64,000 bases of DNA from AP-15 sp035252905 (GTDB lineage: Bacteria; Pseudomonadota; Alphaproteobacteria; ATCC43930; CGMCC-115725): contig DATFCQ010000332.1 of the NCBI GenBank assembly GCA_035252905.1, positions 62,001-126,000 on the forward strand, given 5' to 3'. A program made the position numbers and the translations under genes. The notes under the pieces are model-generated. The model ran no database searches and was not told where the DNA came from. It was given only the letters and a program-made list of their open reading frames with translations. Below, one piece after another: positions 53,802 through 62,700 of the stretch; the stretch's first letter is position 1; the number at the start of each line of letters is the position of its first letter.

Positions 53802-54281
53802 ATGACCGACAACCCGATCACGCCGGGCACACCTGACTCCGGCTACTTCCAATACCTGGCTGAGGAGCGCGCCTATGCCGAGCGCAACGAAGGCCTGCGC
53901 CCGGCCAACAAGACCGCTCTCTTTGAGGCGCTGGCCAGCTCCGGCATCACCTCCGTCCTCGTCCGCTTCGATGGCGAGGGCGATAACGGCCAGATCGAGG
54001 AGATCGACGCCGTTTGCGGCGAGGCGCCGGCGGAACTGCCGTCCGGCGAGATCGAACTCGCCGAACCCGTCTGGGGCAGCACCGAGATCCGGCGCACCAC
54101 CCTCTCCGTTTCCGATGCGATCGAAACGCTCGCCTACAACCTCCTCGAAGAGACGCACGGCGGCTGGGAAAACGGCGACGGGGCCTGGGGGGATTTCACG
54201 TTCGATGTCGCGGCTCGGTCGATCACCCTCGCCTACAACGAGCGCCACATGGAATCCGACTACTCCGAGCACGTATTCTGA
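53802..54281 (+). CDS. DUF6878 family protein
   Basis: 159 residues. ALASSGITSVLVRFDGEGDNGQ, then a C-terminal block ETHGGWENGDGAWGDFTFD and ITLAYNERHMESDYSEH, is characteristic of this plasmid family. Function unknown. Ribosome site GGAGACC before the ATG. Next gene follows after 11 bases. Confidence 0.8.
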   Translation: MTDNPITPGTPDSGYFQYLAEERAYAERNEGLRPANKTALFEALASSGITSVLVRFDGEGDNGQIEEIDAVCGEAPAELPSGEIELAEPVWGSTEIRRTTLSVSDAIETLAYNLLEETHGGWENGDGAWGDFTFDVAARSITLAYNERHMESDYSEHVF

Positions 54282-54292
54282 AGGAGAGGGAA

Positions 54293-54655
54293 ATGGCCCA
54301 CTGCTATTATCACGCGCTGTCCTCGGTAAAAAAATGGGGCGGCACGGTCGAGGACTACTTAGATCTGCACCAGTGGTTTGACCAGTCGAAGAAGCTGGTT
54401 GCGGATTTCAGGCATCGTGCTCTCAGACACCACACAGAAGGTATATTCCTCCTGGAATCACTATACGGGCCCACGCGAACGATTTCAACCGGCCGCGTTG
54501 TGCCGGTGCGGCTGATCGGGGAAACGCACGTGCGAGAAGACCTCGGCTTCATCCCGAACTTTGCCGATTGGGTGCGCAGGATCCGCCCCGAACCCTGGAT
54601 GGGCCGCGCCCGGCCGATCCACTGCGAAGTCGATCCGTTCGCTGTCGCCGGCTGA
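54293..54655 (+). CDS. DUF6915 family protein
   Basis: 120 residues. MAHCYYHALSSVKKWGGTVE, DFRHRALRHHTEGIFLLE and ETHVREDLGFIPNFADWVR fit DUF6915, which usually accompanies DUF6878 on these plasmids. Ribosome site AGGAGAGGG is strong. Function unknown. Confidence 0.82.
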   Translation: MAHCYYHALSSVKKWGGTVEDYLDLHQWFDQSKKLVADFRHRALRHHTEGIFLLESLYGPTRTISTGRVVPVRLIGETHVREDLGFIPNFADWVRRIRPEPWMGRARPIHCEVDPFAVAG

Positions 54656-54678
54656 TCCTCTTCCCGATCGCTCACTCC

Positions 54679-54709
54679 GCGAAGACCCGGCCTTGCGCCG
54701 GGTTTTCGC
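54679..54709 (+). promoter_or_regulatory. Strong hairpin between plasmid genes
   Basis: Stem GCGAAGACCCGGC (54679-54691) with GCCGGGTTTTCGC (54697-54709), thirteen pairs with one wobble, loop CTTGC. It lies 20 bases before the next ATG. It could be a terminator without a T run or a leader structure. Confidence 0.6.
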
Positions 54710-54728
54710 ATTTCAGGAGATCATCGTC

Positions 54729-54797
54729 ATGGCGAATTACTGGCTGCCCACCGTCATTCAGCAGACAATCCCCGAGGCTGATATGACGCCGATCGAG
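54729..54797 (+). pseudogene. Plasmid gene, first 23 codons (5' piece)
   Basis: ATG at 54729 encodes MANYWLPTVIQQTIPEADM followed by TPIE, then the frame enters the inserted recombinase element. The rest continues in phase at 57415 (CGG CTT CTG CTG). Together they give a 167-residue protein of unknown function found on related plasmids. Confidence 0.85.
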
Positions 54798-54806
54798 CCG
54801 ACGCTT

Positions 54807-56909
54807 TCATGATGCCTCCTTTCTTGATCGTCTGGTGTGTCGCAGGCGCTCGCGAAGGTGGGTGATCTGTCCCTCGGAAAGATCGATTTGCCAGGGTAGC
54901 CCCTTCACCAGCTGCCGCCCGCGCACCAACCCGCGCGCGAGATACTTGAAGACGGTCTGCGGCGTGATGCCGAGCGCCGCCGCGGCGCCCTGGATCGAAT
55001 AGGTGCCGTCGGGCCAGCGCGGCGGGTTCGCGCTCATCCCATTGATCTTCACCGTCGCAAGGCCAAAGCGTTTGCGCAGCAGCCAGGCGGTCTTGCCGGT
55101 GAAGGCGCGGCCATACGCACCGACAAAACCCTCCCGGTTCAGCACCGCTGCGATCTCCTTGTCCATCTTGCCGGCGCTGTTGAGCGCGGTCACGCGCCGG
55201 CGCAGCCGATCGAGACCGACGTATTCGCGGTAGGTATGGACGCACCGCCGCACACAATGCTCGCTGGTCGCTCCCGTCTGCCACACGATCTTGAGCCACA
55301 CCTGGCCCGGCACGCGCTTCCGGTCGAGAACCACCTCGCGGATGACAAAGCGCAACAAGCGCTTGCGTTCGGCCGCGATGGTCGTCGCTGCATGCCAGAT
55401 CCGCGGCAGGTTCTCGCCCAGAGTTTGCAGCGCTACCCGATCGGCCTCATTCAAGACGAGCGGCTCGGCCAGGCGCCAGCGCTCGTAGTCCTGTTCAATC
55501 GCTTCGGCGGCGCGCAGCTTCTCCTCCCAGGCCCGTTCCAGCGAGCGCGCCACCAGGCGGTTCTCGGGTTCGACCGCGTCGTATTGGCGGCGTGCCCGTT
55601 CGGCCTCATAACGGGCGCGTTCGCGCCGCAAGGCCCATTGCTTCTCCAGCCGGCGCGCTTCCTCCTGCAACTGCCCGAGTGCCGCGACGGCGATGGCGAT
55701 CCAGTCGGGGGTCAGGGCGTCAAGAAGCGTGCGCTCGATAAAGGTGTCGATCGGCAAGGCGCGCACGTCCTGGCAGATCGGGCCGGCGCTGAAGTCGCGA
55801 TCGGTGCGGCAGCAGTAGACCGGGTACTCGCCGTTTGCGCCGGTGTAGTGCAGGCTCATCCGTCGCCCGCAGCGCCCGCACAGGGCGATGCCTTGCAGCA
55901 ACGCGCTGCCCCGGAGCGGCGCACCGGCATGACCGGCCGCGTGGCGATAGGAGTTGTCCACCATGCGCCGCTGGTTGGCCATGAACGCCTCCCAGGAGAT
56001 ATAGCCGGGATGCGCCGCCGGCAGACACACCGCCCACGCGCCGAGGGCGACCTTGGTCCTCGCCGAGCGCGCTCCGCTCCGTCGCCGCACCGGGTCCACC
56101 TGCCGGCGGCCATAGACATACGCCCCGGCATAAGCCGGGTTTTGCAGGATGAGCCGGACCCGCGCGGTGTCGGCCTCGCGCCACACCACCTCATGCGGCG
56201 CCGGGCCGCGCAGCACGCGCACCGGCAGCGGCAGATCGTGGGCACGCAGGTAGCGCATCACCCCGCGCGCGCTCTGCAGTTCGGCGAACTTGGCAAAGAC
56301 CAGCTGCACGCGCGCCTGGACCTCCTCGTCGGGGTTGCGGATGATCGCCCCCGCGCGGTCGTAGGCGAACCCGGCCGGCAAATGCATCCGCAACTCGCCG
56401 CGCGCCGCTTTTTGAAGTTCACCCTGGTGCAGGCGCAGGCGGATCTGGTGCAGCTCGGCTTCGCTCATGATCCCCGATAGGCCGAGCAGCAGGCGGTCGT
56501 GATAAGCCCCCGGATCATAGAGGCGCTCGCCGTCGGCCAGAATCACGCCAAACAGCGAGCACAGTTCGAGAAGCTGGTGCCAATCGCGATTGTTGCGCGC
56601 CAACCGGGAGGCGTCGAGACTGAGCACAAGACCGGCGTTGCCCAGCCCGATCTCGGCGATCAGCCGCTGAAAACCGTGCCGCTCGGCGCTCTCTGCCCCC
56701 GACTTGCCGAGATCCTCGTCGATGACGTGGACGCGCTCGCGCGGCCAACCGAGACTGACGGCGCGGTCGACGAGACGATACTGCAACTCGGTGCTTTCCT
56801 GGTTCTGGCGGACCTGGGTGAGCGAGGATTGGCGCACATAGACGTAGGCGAGCTTGGCGCGGTGCGCGGCGCTCACCCGCTCGTCAGCGCTGTTCGCGGC
56901 GCTCAGCAC
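54807..56909 (-). CDS. Large serine recombinase
   Basis: 700 residues from a GTG at 56909. N-terminal catalytic domain AYVYVRQSSLTQVRQNQES (serine near 28) with LSLDASRLARNNRDW; then the recombinase domain (LPAGFAYDRAGAIIRNPDEE); a zinc ribbon IALCGRCGRRMSLHYTG with YPVYCCR; a coiled region near 410-470; and a C-terminal helix-turn-helix (SIQGAAAALGITPQTVFKYL). It catalyses insertion and excision of its own element. It overlaps the preceding small gene by 7 bases and ends within ten bases of the element boundary. Confidence 0.92.
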   Translation of the reverse strand: MLSAANSADERVSAAHRAKLAYVYVRQSSLTQVRQNQESTELQYRLVDRAVSLGWPRERVHVIDEDLGKSGAESAERHGFQRLIAEIGLGNAGLVLSLDASRLARNNRDWHQLLELCSLFGVILADGERLYDPGAYHDRLLLGLSGIMSEAELHQIRLRLHQGELQKAARGELRMHLPAGFAYDRAGAIIRNPDEEVQARVQLVFAKFAELQSARGVMRYLRAHDLPLPVRVLRGPAPHEVVWREADTARVRLILQNPAYAGAYVYGRRQVDPVRRRSGARSARTKVALGAWAVCLPAAHPGYISWEAFMANQRRMVDNSYRHAAGHAGAPLRGSALLQGIALCGRCGRRMSLHYTGANGEYPVYCCRTDRDFSAGPICQDVRALPIDTFIERTLLDALTPDWIAIAVAALGQLQEEARRLEKQWALRRERARYEAERARRQYDAVEPENRLVARSLERAWEEKLRAAEAIEQDYERWRLAEPLVLNEADRVALQTLGENLPRIWHAATTIAAERKRLLRFVIREVVLDRKRVPGQVWLKIVWQTGATSEHCVRRCVHTYREYVGLDRLRRRVTALNSAGKMDKEIAAVLNREGFVGAYGRAFTGKTAWLLRKRFGLATVKINGMSANPPRWPDGTYSIQGAAAALGITPQTVFKYLARGLVRGRQLVKGLPWQIDLSEGQITHLRERLRHTRRSRKEAS

Positions 56910-57373
56910 GGGAGGTCTCCATCACCGCGCGGCTTTCCGGTGCCATCCGCCGCAGCAGGTCGCCGAGAAGGCGGGCGATCTGGGTTTGCGTTTCGCTCGG
57001 CAGGTCCGGCCAGGGCCGCAACCGCTGCGACGCGGGTGGGACAAGGCGGGGCGGATGCGGCAACGGGGGAGGAGCAGTCGTCACAGGTCACCTCCTCGAC
57101 GGGAGCGGCGAGGCGGGCGACGATATGACGGGCCAAGGGAAGCAGCGTGCCGACGCTGACAGGAAAACCGTTACGTAACGAAAGGACAGGGGCGAGCGGC
57201 AGGGTCTCCGACGGCTCGGCGAGATCGGTGCTCGAACGGTGCAGCGAACGGCGGCGCCCGTCCGACAGCGCGACGACGACATAGGCCGAGCCGATCGTCG
57301 AGCGTGGCGACACCAGCCGCAGCCGCTGACCCGACAAGGCGTGACGCGGGTCCGTTACGGTGACGTGGGACAC
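56903..57373 (-). CDS. DUF5372-like protein of the recombinase element
   Basis: 156 residues from a GTG at 57373. VTVTDPRHALSGQRLRLVS followed by VALSDGRRRSLHRSSTDLAE resembles DUF5372, small proteins encoded beside serine recombinases. The C-terminal ~60 residues are Pro/Ala/Arg-rich and probably disordered. Translationally coupled to the recombinase. It may be a directionality or accessory factor, unproven. Confidence 0.6.
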   Translation of the reverse strand: MSHVTVTDPRHALSGQRLRLVSPRSTIGSAYVVVALSDGRRRSLHRSSTDLAEPSETLPLAPVLSLRNGFPVSVGTLLPLARHIVARLAAPVEEVTCDDCSSPVAASAPPCPTRVAAVAALAGPAERNANPDRPPSRRPAAADGTGKPRGDGDLPC

Positions 57374-57414
57374 CAGTCCGTCAAGAATGGTGGCAGCCTG
57401 CGGTGTCCGGGGAG

Positions 57415-57849
57415 CGGCTTCTGCTGACGCAGATTTTCAGCTCGGAGCCTGACGGCGACGGCCTCTATTTCTACGCCGAGGAGGGTCCCTCGGACCTCGC
57501 GGTGGCCGACCGCGGCGAACTCGAAAAGGCACTCGCCGCATCCCGCAAAGCCGGCGACAGCAGGGCCGCCCATCATGTTGCCAACTGCCTTGCCCAATAT
57601 CCAGCCGATGAGGCCGAAGTCGAAATCGATCTCAGCGGCGCCATCTCCTGGGAGACTTTTGTTCAGGACATCGTGCGCCGCTCGCCGCGGCTGCGCTATG
57701 TCAGCGTAATCTCGTCCTTCAATTGTTCAAAGCCGCGGCCGGACGGATTTGGCGGCTTGGCGGTGCTGATCACGGCCGCGTGCATTTTCGGCAAATCCAC
57801 CGACGATCTGATCGCGGAGTTCCTCAAGGAGGCGGGCATCGACGCCTGA
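57415..57849 (+). pseudogene. Plasmid gene, 3' piece (144 codons)
   Basis: In-phase continuation of the gene starting at 54729: RLLLTQIFSSEPDGDGLYFY, AHHVANCLAQYPADEAEVEI, then a C-terminal LITAACIFGKSTDDLIAEFL. No family function known. A GTG at 57403, supplied by the inserted element, might still allow a slightly altered 148-residue product. Confidence 0.8.
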
Positions 57850-57902
57850 GGACATCCGCCTTCCTCTCCCGCGGGAGAGAGAGGGCAGCAGAAAACGGGC
57901 GA

Positions 57903-57964
57903 GCCCGGAAGGCGGCGAGAGAGCACCCCGCCGGGCCTCCCCCGGATCGCTGCGTGTCCGGGGG
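57903..57964 (+). promoter_or_regulatory. Two tandem leader hairpins
   Basis: First hairpin GCCCGG/CCGGGC (57903-57908, 57931-57936) with loop containing GAGAGAGCACC. Second hairpin CCCCCGGA/TCCGGGGG (57939-57946, 57957-57964), perfect eight pairs. They precede the next gene by about 40 bases. Confidence 0.65.
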
Positions 57965-58001
57965 TTTCAGCCCACTGTCTCTGCTCTCGGAGATCCTCTC
58001 G

Positions 58002-58259
58002 ATGACCGGCATCACGCCAGCCCAGACACGCGCGCATCTGCGCCAATACCATTTTGCGCACATTCACCCCGCGATCACCGCCGAACGGGTCGCCGACGCG
58101 GTCGAGCGCGAACTCGTCTGTCTCGATAATCCGGGCTTCTGCCTTGCTTGCGGGGCGGAGGCCGGGGGCGTCGAGCCGGACGCCGAGCAGTACGAATGTG
58201 AGAGCTGCGGTGAGGCGGCCGTGTACGGCGCCGCCGAAATCCTGATCGCCATCGCCTGA
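58002..58259 (+). CDS. Small zinc-ribbon plasmid protein
   Basis: 85 residues. GFCLACGAEAGG and YECESCGEAAVYG supply four cysteines of a zinc ribbon. It ends GAAEILIAIA; this tail and the following 60 bases are repeated near 58966 and in part near 59397. Function unknown. Confidence 0.65.
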   Translation: MTGITPAQTRAHLRQYHFAHIHPAITAERVADAVERELVCLDNPGFCLACGAEAGGVEPDAEQYECESCGEAAVYGAAEILIAIA

Positions 58260-58320
58260 CCGGTCGGAAAAGCCGCCGGGCCGGGCGCCTCGCCGGACAT
58301 CCGGGGCGGAGACAAGGAAT
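58231..58320 (+). repeat. Direct repeat, copy 1 (gene tail plus leader)
   Basis: Starts in the end of the zinc-ribbon gene (GCCGCCGAAATCCTGATCG) and ends at the next start with CCGGGGCGGAGACAAGGAATG. About 85% the same as 58966-59052, with a short gap. It supplies the ribosome region of the gene at 58319. Confidence 0.8.
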
Positions 58321-58534
58321 GGAAGGGGCCGTTCGGAAAAATCTTCACGAGCGCCGCGAGCTGGCAATCGTCAACACGCGAAAGACGCTCGTCTTTGCCC
58401 TCTATCAGCTCGAGGAGGCGACAAAATACCCGGATCTGACCTGCCCTGACGCACGCCGCGCCCTTATCCACGCTAGGAGGGCGATCGAAGACGCCGCTCT
58501 CTTTGCAGATTTTGGCATCGATGGGAGGCGCTGA
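58319..58534 (+). CDS. Small plasmid protein, unknown
   Basis: 71 residues, mostly helical (RRELAIVNTRKTLVFALYQL, then ARRALIHARRAIEDAALFAD). Starts at the end of repeat copy 1 and is followed by a similar-sized gene after three bases. Not recognised. Confidence 0.55.
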   Translation: MEGAVRKNLHERRELAIVNTRKTLVFALYQLEEATKYPDLTCPDARRALIHARRAIEDAALFADFGIDGRR

Positions 58535-58537
58535 GCC

Positions 58538-58753
58538 ATGACGCTGAAAGAGGTGAAGCGCTGCATCGCGCTCCTGGAACGATACGATCGTCGCGAACTC
58601 CGGCGCGAGAAGGCCGTGCATCACGCCTACGATCATCCAGGCGCCGGAGCCGCCGACCGGGAGATGGCGGTTGCGGAGAACTGGGGCGAGAAGACGCGCG
58701 CGGCCTGGAATGCGGCCATGAAAATCCTGCGGCGCGAAGCAGGGGAGAAGTGA
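58538..58753 (+). CDS. Small plasmid protein, unknown
   Basis: 71 residues, charged and helical (MTLKEVKRCIALLERYDRRE, ENWGEKTRAAWNAAMKILRR). In line with the genes on both sides (spacings of 3 bases). No family recognised. Confidence 0.55.
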   Translation: MTLKEVKRCIALLERYDRRELRREKAVHHAYDHPGAGAADREMAVAENWGEKTRAAWNAAMKILRREAGEK

Positions 58754-58756
58754 GCG

Positions 58757-58981
58757 ATGGCCAATCACCCCGATCGCGCCACGCCGGCGCCGCTTTACCG
58801 CGTAGAGCAAGGAATAGCGCACGCGGATCAGATCGGTTGGCGCTATTGGGAGGATTACCGCGACCGCACGGCGGCGCTGGCCGAGGCCCGGCGCCTCGGT
58901 TTCGCCCGTGTGCTCGAGTTGCGCCAGATTGCCGAGTTTCGCAACGGGCGCCGTTGGCCGCCGGCGCCGCCGAAACCCTGA
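58757..58981 (+). CDS. Small plasmid protein, unknown
   Basis: 74 residues (APLYRVEQGIAHADQIGWRY, then EARRLGFARVLELRQIAEFR). Ends inside repeat copy 2 in a different frame from the zinc-ribbon tail. Not recognised. Confidence 0.55.
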   Translation: MANHPDRATPAPLYRVEQGIAHADQIGWRYWEDYRDRTAALAEARRLGFARVLELRQIAEFRNGRRWPPAPPKP

Positions 58982-59052
58982 TCGCCATCGCCCGACCGGT
59001 AGAAAACGCCACCGGGCGCCCCGCCGGAGATCCGGGGCGGAGACAAGAAATG
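58966..59052 (+). repeat. Direct repeat, copy 2
   Basis: Second copy of 58231-58320: GCCGCCGAAACCCTGATCG to CCGGGGCGGAGACAAGAAATG. It has lost the stop codon of the ancestral tail (TGA to CGA), so the frame stays open into the next gene. A third, shorter match begins at about 59397 (GAAATCCTGGTCGCCATCGC). Confidence 0.8.
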
Positions 59053-59286
59053 CCAAAGCTTTCCGATGCCATCACGGCCGCGATCCGCGACGTGCCGGCC
59101 AGCCGCTTGCCGGTCGTTTTTATCGGGCGCGAGCCGCGCCTGCTTGGACAGATCGAGCACACCGAAAGCATTGAGCGCATCAGGATGCTTGTTGACCCGA
59201 TGCTTTTTGCGGCGCGCCTCAGCACGACATACATTTCGCGCGCGCAACTCGATAACGGCCGCATCCTCGTCATTGCCCACGGTTGA
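59050..59286 (+). CDS. Small plasmid protein, unknown
   Basis: 78 residues from the ATG at 59050 (MPKLSDAITAAIRDVPASRL, then RMLVDPMLFAARLSTTYISR). The start sits at the end of repeat copy 2. After the stop at 59286 the same frame stays open and ends in the repeated tail SFEILVAIA near 59417, suggesting an ancestral longer product. Confidence 0.55.
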   Translation: MPKLSDAITAAIRDVPASRLPVVFIGREPRLLGQIEHTESIERIRMLVDPMLFAARLSTTYISRAQLDNGRILVIAHG

Positions 59287-59361
59287 GCGGCGGGCAGGCG
59301 GCAACAGGGTGAGCCGCTAATCGCCGTCTATCGGCGCAAAATCTCATATGCCGGCAACTCC

Positions 59362-59386
59362 AGGGTCCGCGCCGCAGACCCTTATT
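59362..59386 (+). terminator. Terminator copy 1
   Basis: AGGGTC (59362-59367) pairs with GACCCT (59377-59382), followed by TATTC and more T-rich sequence. The surrounding sequence (CGCAAAATC before, ACTCCAGGG inside) is shared with the stronger copy at 59646. Confidence 0.55.
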
Positions 59387-59480
59387 CATTTTCATTCGAA
59401 ATCCTGGTCGCCATCGCCTGATCGACCGGGATTGCCCTGTCGACGGCGGAGCGGGTCGTCCCTGAAGTCCATAAGGGGGA

Positions 59481-59530
59481 CCCGCGCATCGCGGAGCGAC
59501 CGCCACGAGTCTGGCGGAGCGATGCGCGGG
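59481..59530. repeat. Long perfect hairpin
   Basis: Twelve-base arms CCCGCGCATCGC (59481-59492) and GCGATGCGCGGG (59519-59530) with an inner stem CCGCCA/TGGCGG (59500-59505, 59512-59517). Too regular to be chance. Possibly a protein site, a transcript structure, or a small palindromic repeat unit. Confidence 0.7.
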
Positions 59531-59645
59531 GAATAATTGTGGACCCTCGGGGGCGAGCCGCGGCGGTTCCAAGGTGCCGGCCGGACTCATACGGCGCCGC
59601 AAGAGACCCGGGCGCAATCGCAAAATCCATATCCTCGACAACTCC

Positions 59646-59671
59646 AGGGCCCGCAGCGCGGGCCCTTTTTC
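59646..59671 (+). terminator. Rho-independent terminator copy 2
   Basis: Perfect stem AGGGCCCGC (59646-59654), loop AGC, GCGGGCCCT (59658-59666) and then TTTTC. Classic form, ending the small-gene transcript before the helicase gene. Confidence 0.85.
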
Positions 59672-59726
59672 ATTTCGACGGCTCCGCCGAGCCTGCCCGA
59701 GAGGAAAAGCAAGGCCGTGAGCGGGT

Positions 59727-59764
59727 GAATCCGGAAGGAGACGAGAGAGCGCCCGACCGGGTTC
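59727..59764 (+). promoter_or_regulatory. Leader hairpin with GAGAGAGCGCC loop
   Basis: GAATCCGG (59727-59734) pairs with CCGGGTTC (59757-59764) with one wobble pair. The loop contains GAGAGAGCGCCC. Same design as the hairpins at 51518 and 57903. Located about 30 bases before the ATG at 59793. Confidence 0.65.
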
Positions 59765-59792
59765 CCTGACCTCGCTCTCGGAGCTCCCTCCC

Positions 59793-62700
59793 ATGCCGGC
59801 AATTCTTCCCGCCGCGGCGCAGCCCGCGGCCACGCTCCCGCTGTTCCCCTCTTCCGCCGTACCCGACAAGGCCTCGGGTCTCGTCCATGCCGCGACCCTG
59901 CTCGCGCAGTTGCTGGGGCAAGGCCGCCCGCTCGACAGCCGCGCCCTGCGCGCCGCGATGGAGGCTGCCTTCAGCGGCAGCGATGCGGAAGGGGTCTGGG
60001 TGTGGAAGGACGCCTACGAGGCGTGCGAAGCGGCGCAGGTGCTGTTCCTGCGCAAGTTCGGCGCGGCGATGCGGGCCCGCGCGGGCTCGGCCGCGGCGAT
60101 GCTCGACATGCTCGCGCGCCTCATCGCGCAGCTGCCGTCGCAGACGCGCCGCTCGGAGGAATCCGAGCACCTGCAGCAGTTCTCGACCCCCGTCACGCTC
60201 GGCTTTGTCGCCGCGCAAGCCGCCGTACTGACCTCGGCCGATGTCGTGCTCGAACCCTCGGCCGGGACGGGATTGCTCGTGATCTTCGCCGAGCTGGCCG
60301 GGGCGCGGCTCGTCCTCAACGAGATCGCTGACACCCGCGCCGGACTGCTCGGGCGCCTCTTCCGCGACACCCCGCTCACCCGCCACAACGCCGAGCAGAT
60401 CCACGACCGCCTCGACGCCGCGATCCGGCCGAGCGTGGTGCTGATGAACCCACCCTTCTCGGCCTCGCCGCATGTCGAGAAGCGCTTTGCCGAGGCCGCC
60501 TTCCGCCATGTTTCCTCGGCCCTCGCTCGCCTCGCCGAGGGCGGACGCCTTGTCGCGATCACCGGCCACAATGTCGGCCCCGAGGGGCCGGGCTGGCGCG
60601 AGAGCTTTGTGCGCCTGCAGGAGAAGGGCCGCGTCGTGTTCAGCGCGGCGATCTCGGGCCAGGCCTATGCGCGCCACGGCACGACGATGGACACGCGGCT
60701 GACCGTGATCGACCGCGTCCCGGCCGGGGACCCCCGCGTCTTCCCGCCGTCGCCGGGAATAGCCGCCACTCCGTCCGACCTGCTCGCGTGGATCAGCCGC
60801 TTCGTCCCACCGCGCCCGCCGGTCGCCGCCGCCTCCCCGCTTTCCAACCCCCGCGTGTTCCCTCTGCACGCGCCCGGCGCCGCAAAGCCAAAAGTCCCTC
60901 CGCCACCTGCTCCCCGTCCGGCGCCGGTCCCGGCCTTTATCGAACTCGCCTACGAGACCCGCGATTGGACGCCCGATCCCTCCGCGCGCCTGACCGCCAG
61001 CCTCTACGAGGGCTACGCGCTGCAATCGATCCATATTCCCGGCGCACACCCGCACCCGACAAAGCTCGTGCAGTCGGCGGCGATGGCCGCGGTCGCACCG
61101 CCGCGTCCTTCCTACCGGCCGCATCTGCCGCCACGCCTGATCGCCGAGGGCATCCTCTCAGACGCGCAGATCGAGAGCGTCATCATGGCCGGCGAGGCGC
61201 ATTCGGGCCATCTCGCCGGCTCGTACACGGTCGACGAGACCTGGGACATCGTGCTGGCCGCGCCTGCCGATGGCAGGGACGCGGTGCGCTTCCGGCGCGG
61301 GTGGTTTCTCGGCGACGGCACCGGCGCCGGCAAGGGCCGCCAGGTCGCGGCAATCATCCTCGACAACTGGCTCAAGGGCCGCCGCCGGGCTGTGTGGATC
61401 TCGAAGTCCGACAAGCTGATCGAGGATGCCGAGCGCGATTGGACGGCTTTGGGCGGCGAGCGCTCCGCCCTCGTGCCACTGTCGCGCTTCCGCCAGGGGG
61501 CGCCCATCACCCTCGCCGAGGGCATCCTCTTCGCCACCTACGCGACATTGCGCACGCAGGAGCGCGGCGAGAAGGCGAGCCGCGTCCGGCAGATCGTCGA
61601 CTGGCTCGGGGCAGGCCCCGGCTCGGGGGCCGGGGCACGCTTTGACGGTGTTGTCGTCTTCGACGAGGCGCACGCGATGGCCAATGCCGCCGGAGACAAG
61701 AGCCAGCGCGGCGAGAAGAATCCGTCACAGCAGGGCCGGGCGGGTCTGCGCCTGCAGCACGCGCTGCCCGAGGCGCGCGTTCTCTACGTCTCGGCCACCG
61801 GCGCCACGACCGTGCAGAACCTCGCCTATGCTGCCCGGCTGGGCCTGTGGGGGACCGGTGACTTTCCGTTCGTGACCCGCGCCGAGTTTGTCGCGGCGAT
61901 GGAGAAGGGCGGCGTCGCCGCGATGGAGGTGCTGGCCCGCGACCTGAAGGCACTCGGCCTCTATGCCGCCCGCTCATTGTCCTTTGAGGGCATCGAGTAC
62001 GAGATCGTCGAGCATCGCCTCACGGACGAGCAGGTCCGCATCTACGACGCCTATGCCGATGCCTTCCAGATCATCCACCGGAACCTGAACGAGGCGCTGA
62101 AGGCCGCCAACATCACAGGCACCAGCGGCGATACCTATAACCGCAACGCCAAATCCGCCGCGCGCTCGGCCTTCGAAAGCAACAAGCAGCGCTTTTTCAA
62201 TCATCTTCTGACGGCAATGAAGTGTCCGACCCTGATCGCCGCCCTGCAACGCGATCTCGATGAGGGCCATGCCGCTGTCGTGCAGATCGTCTCGACAAAC
62301 GAGGCCTTGCTCGACCGCCGGCTCGCGCAAATCCCGACCTCGGAATGGAGCGATCTTTCGGTTGATATTACTCCCCGTGAGTATGTACTCGACTATTTAA
62401 CCCACTCGTTCCCGACGCAGCTCTTCGAGCTGTTCACCGACGACGAGGGCAACCTGCACTCCCGCCCCGCCTACGACGAGGGCGGCAATCCTGTCATCTC
62501 GCGCGAGGCGGTCGAAAGGCGCGACCGGATGATCGAGCACTTGGCGTCCCTGCCGCCGGTGCAGGGCGCACTCGACCAGATCCTGCATCGCTTTGGCACC
62601 GAGACTGTCGCCGAGGTTACCGGCCGTTCGCGCCGCATCGTGCGGCGGGATGACCGGCTCTGCGTCGAGACCCGCCCCGCCTCGGCGAATTTCGCCGAGA

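Larger units (their letters stand above)
54798..57414 (-). mobile_element. Serine-recombinase insertion element, ~2.6 kb
   Basis: Inserted between two identical GAG(C) cores (54795-54798 and 57412-57415). Removing 2,617 bases restores an intact reading frame (TPIE-RLLLTQIF). It carries a large serine recombinase and a small upstream gene and has no terminal inverted repeats. This is the signature of site-specific integration with a very short core. Confidence 0.85.
59287..59792. other. Gene-poor segment with terminators and hairpins
   Basis: 506 bases with no convincing gene. It holds a third repeat fragment (~59397), two related terminators, one long hairpin (59481-59530) and the leader hairpin of the next gene (59727-59764). 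A 62-residue frame from 59348 crosses these structures and is not accepted. Confidence 0.55.

Noticed and set aside
59348..59536. A 62-codon frame between the small genes and the helicase gene
   Set aside because: It crosses a terminator and a perfect hairpin, has no ribosome site and resembles no protein.
59670..61124. A 484-codon - strand frame at the start of the helicase gene
   Set aside because: Antisense to the methyltransferase domain with EPSAGTG and NPPF motifs; composition is typical of a shadow frame.
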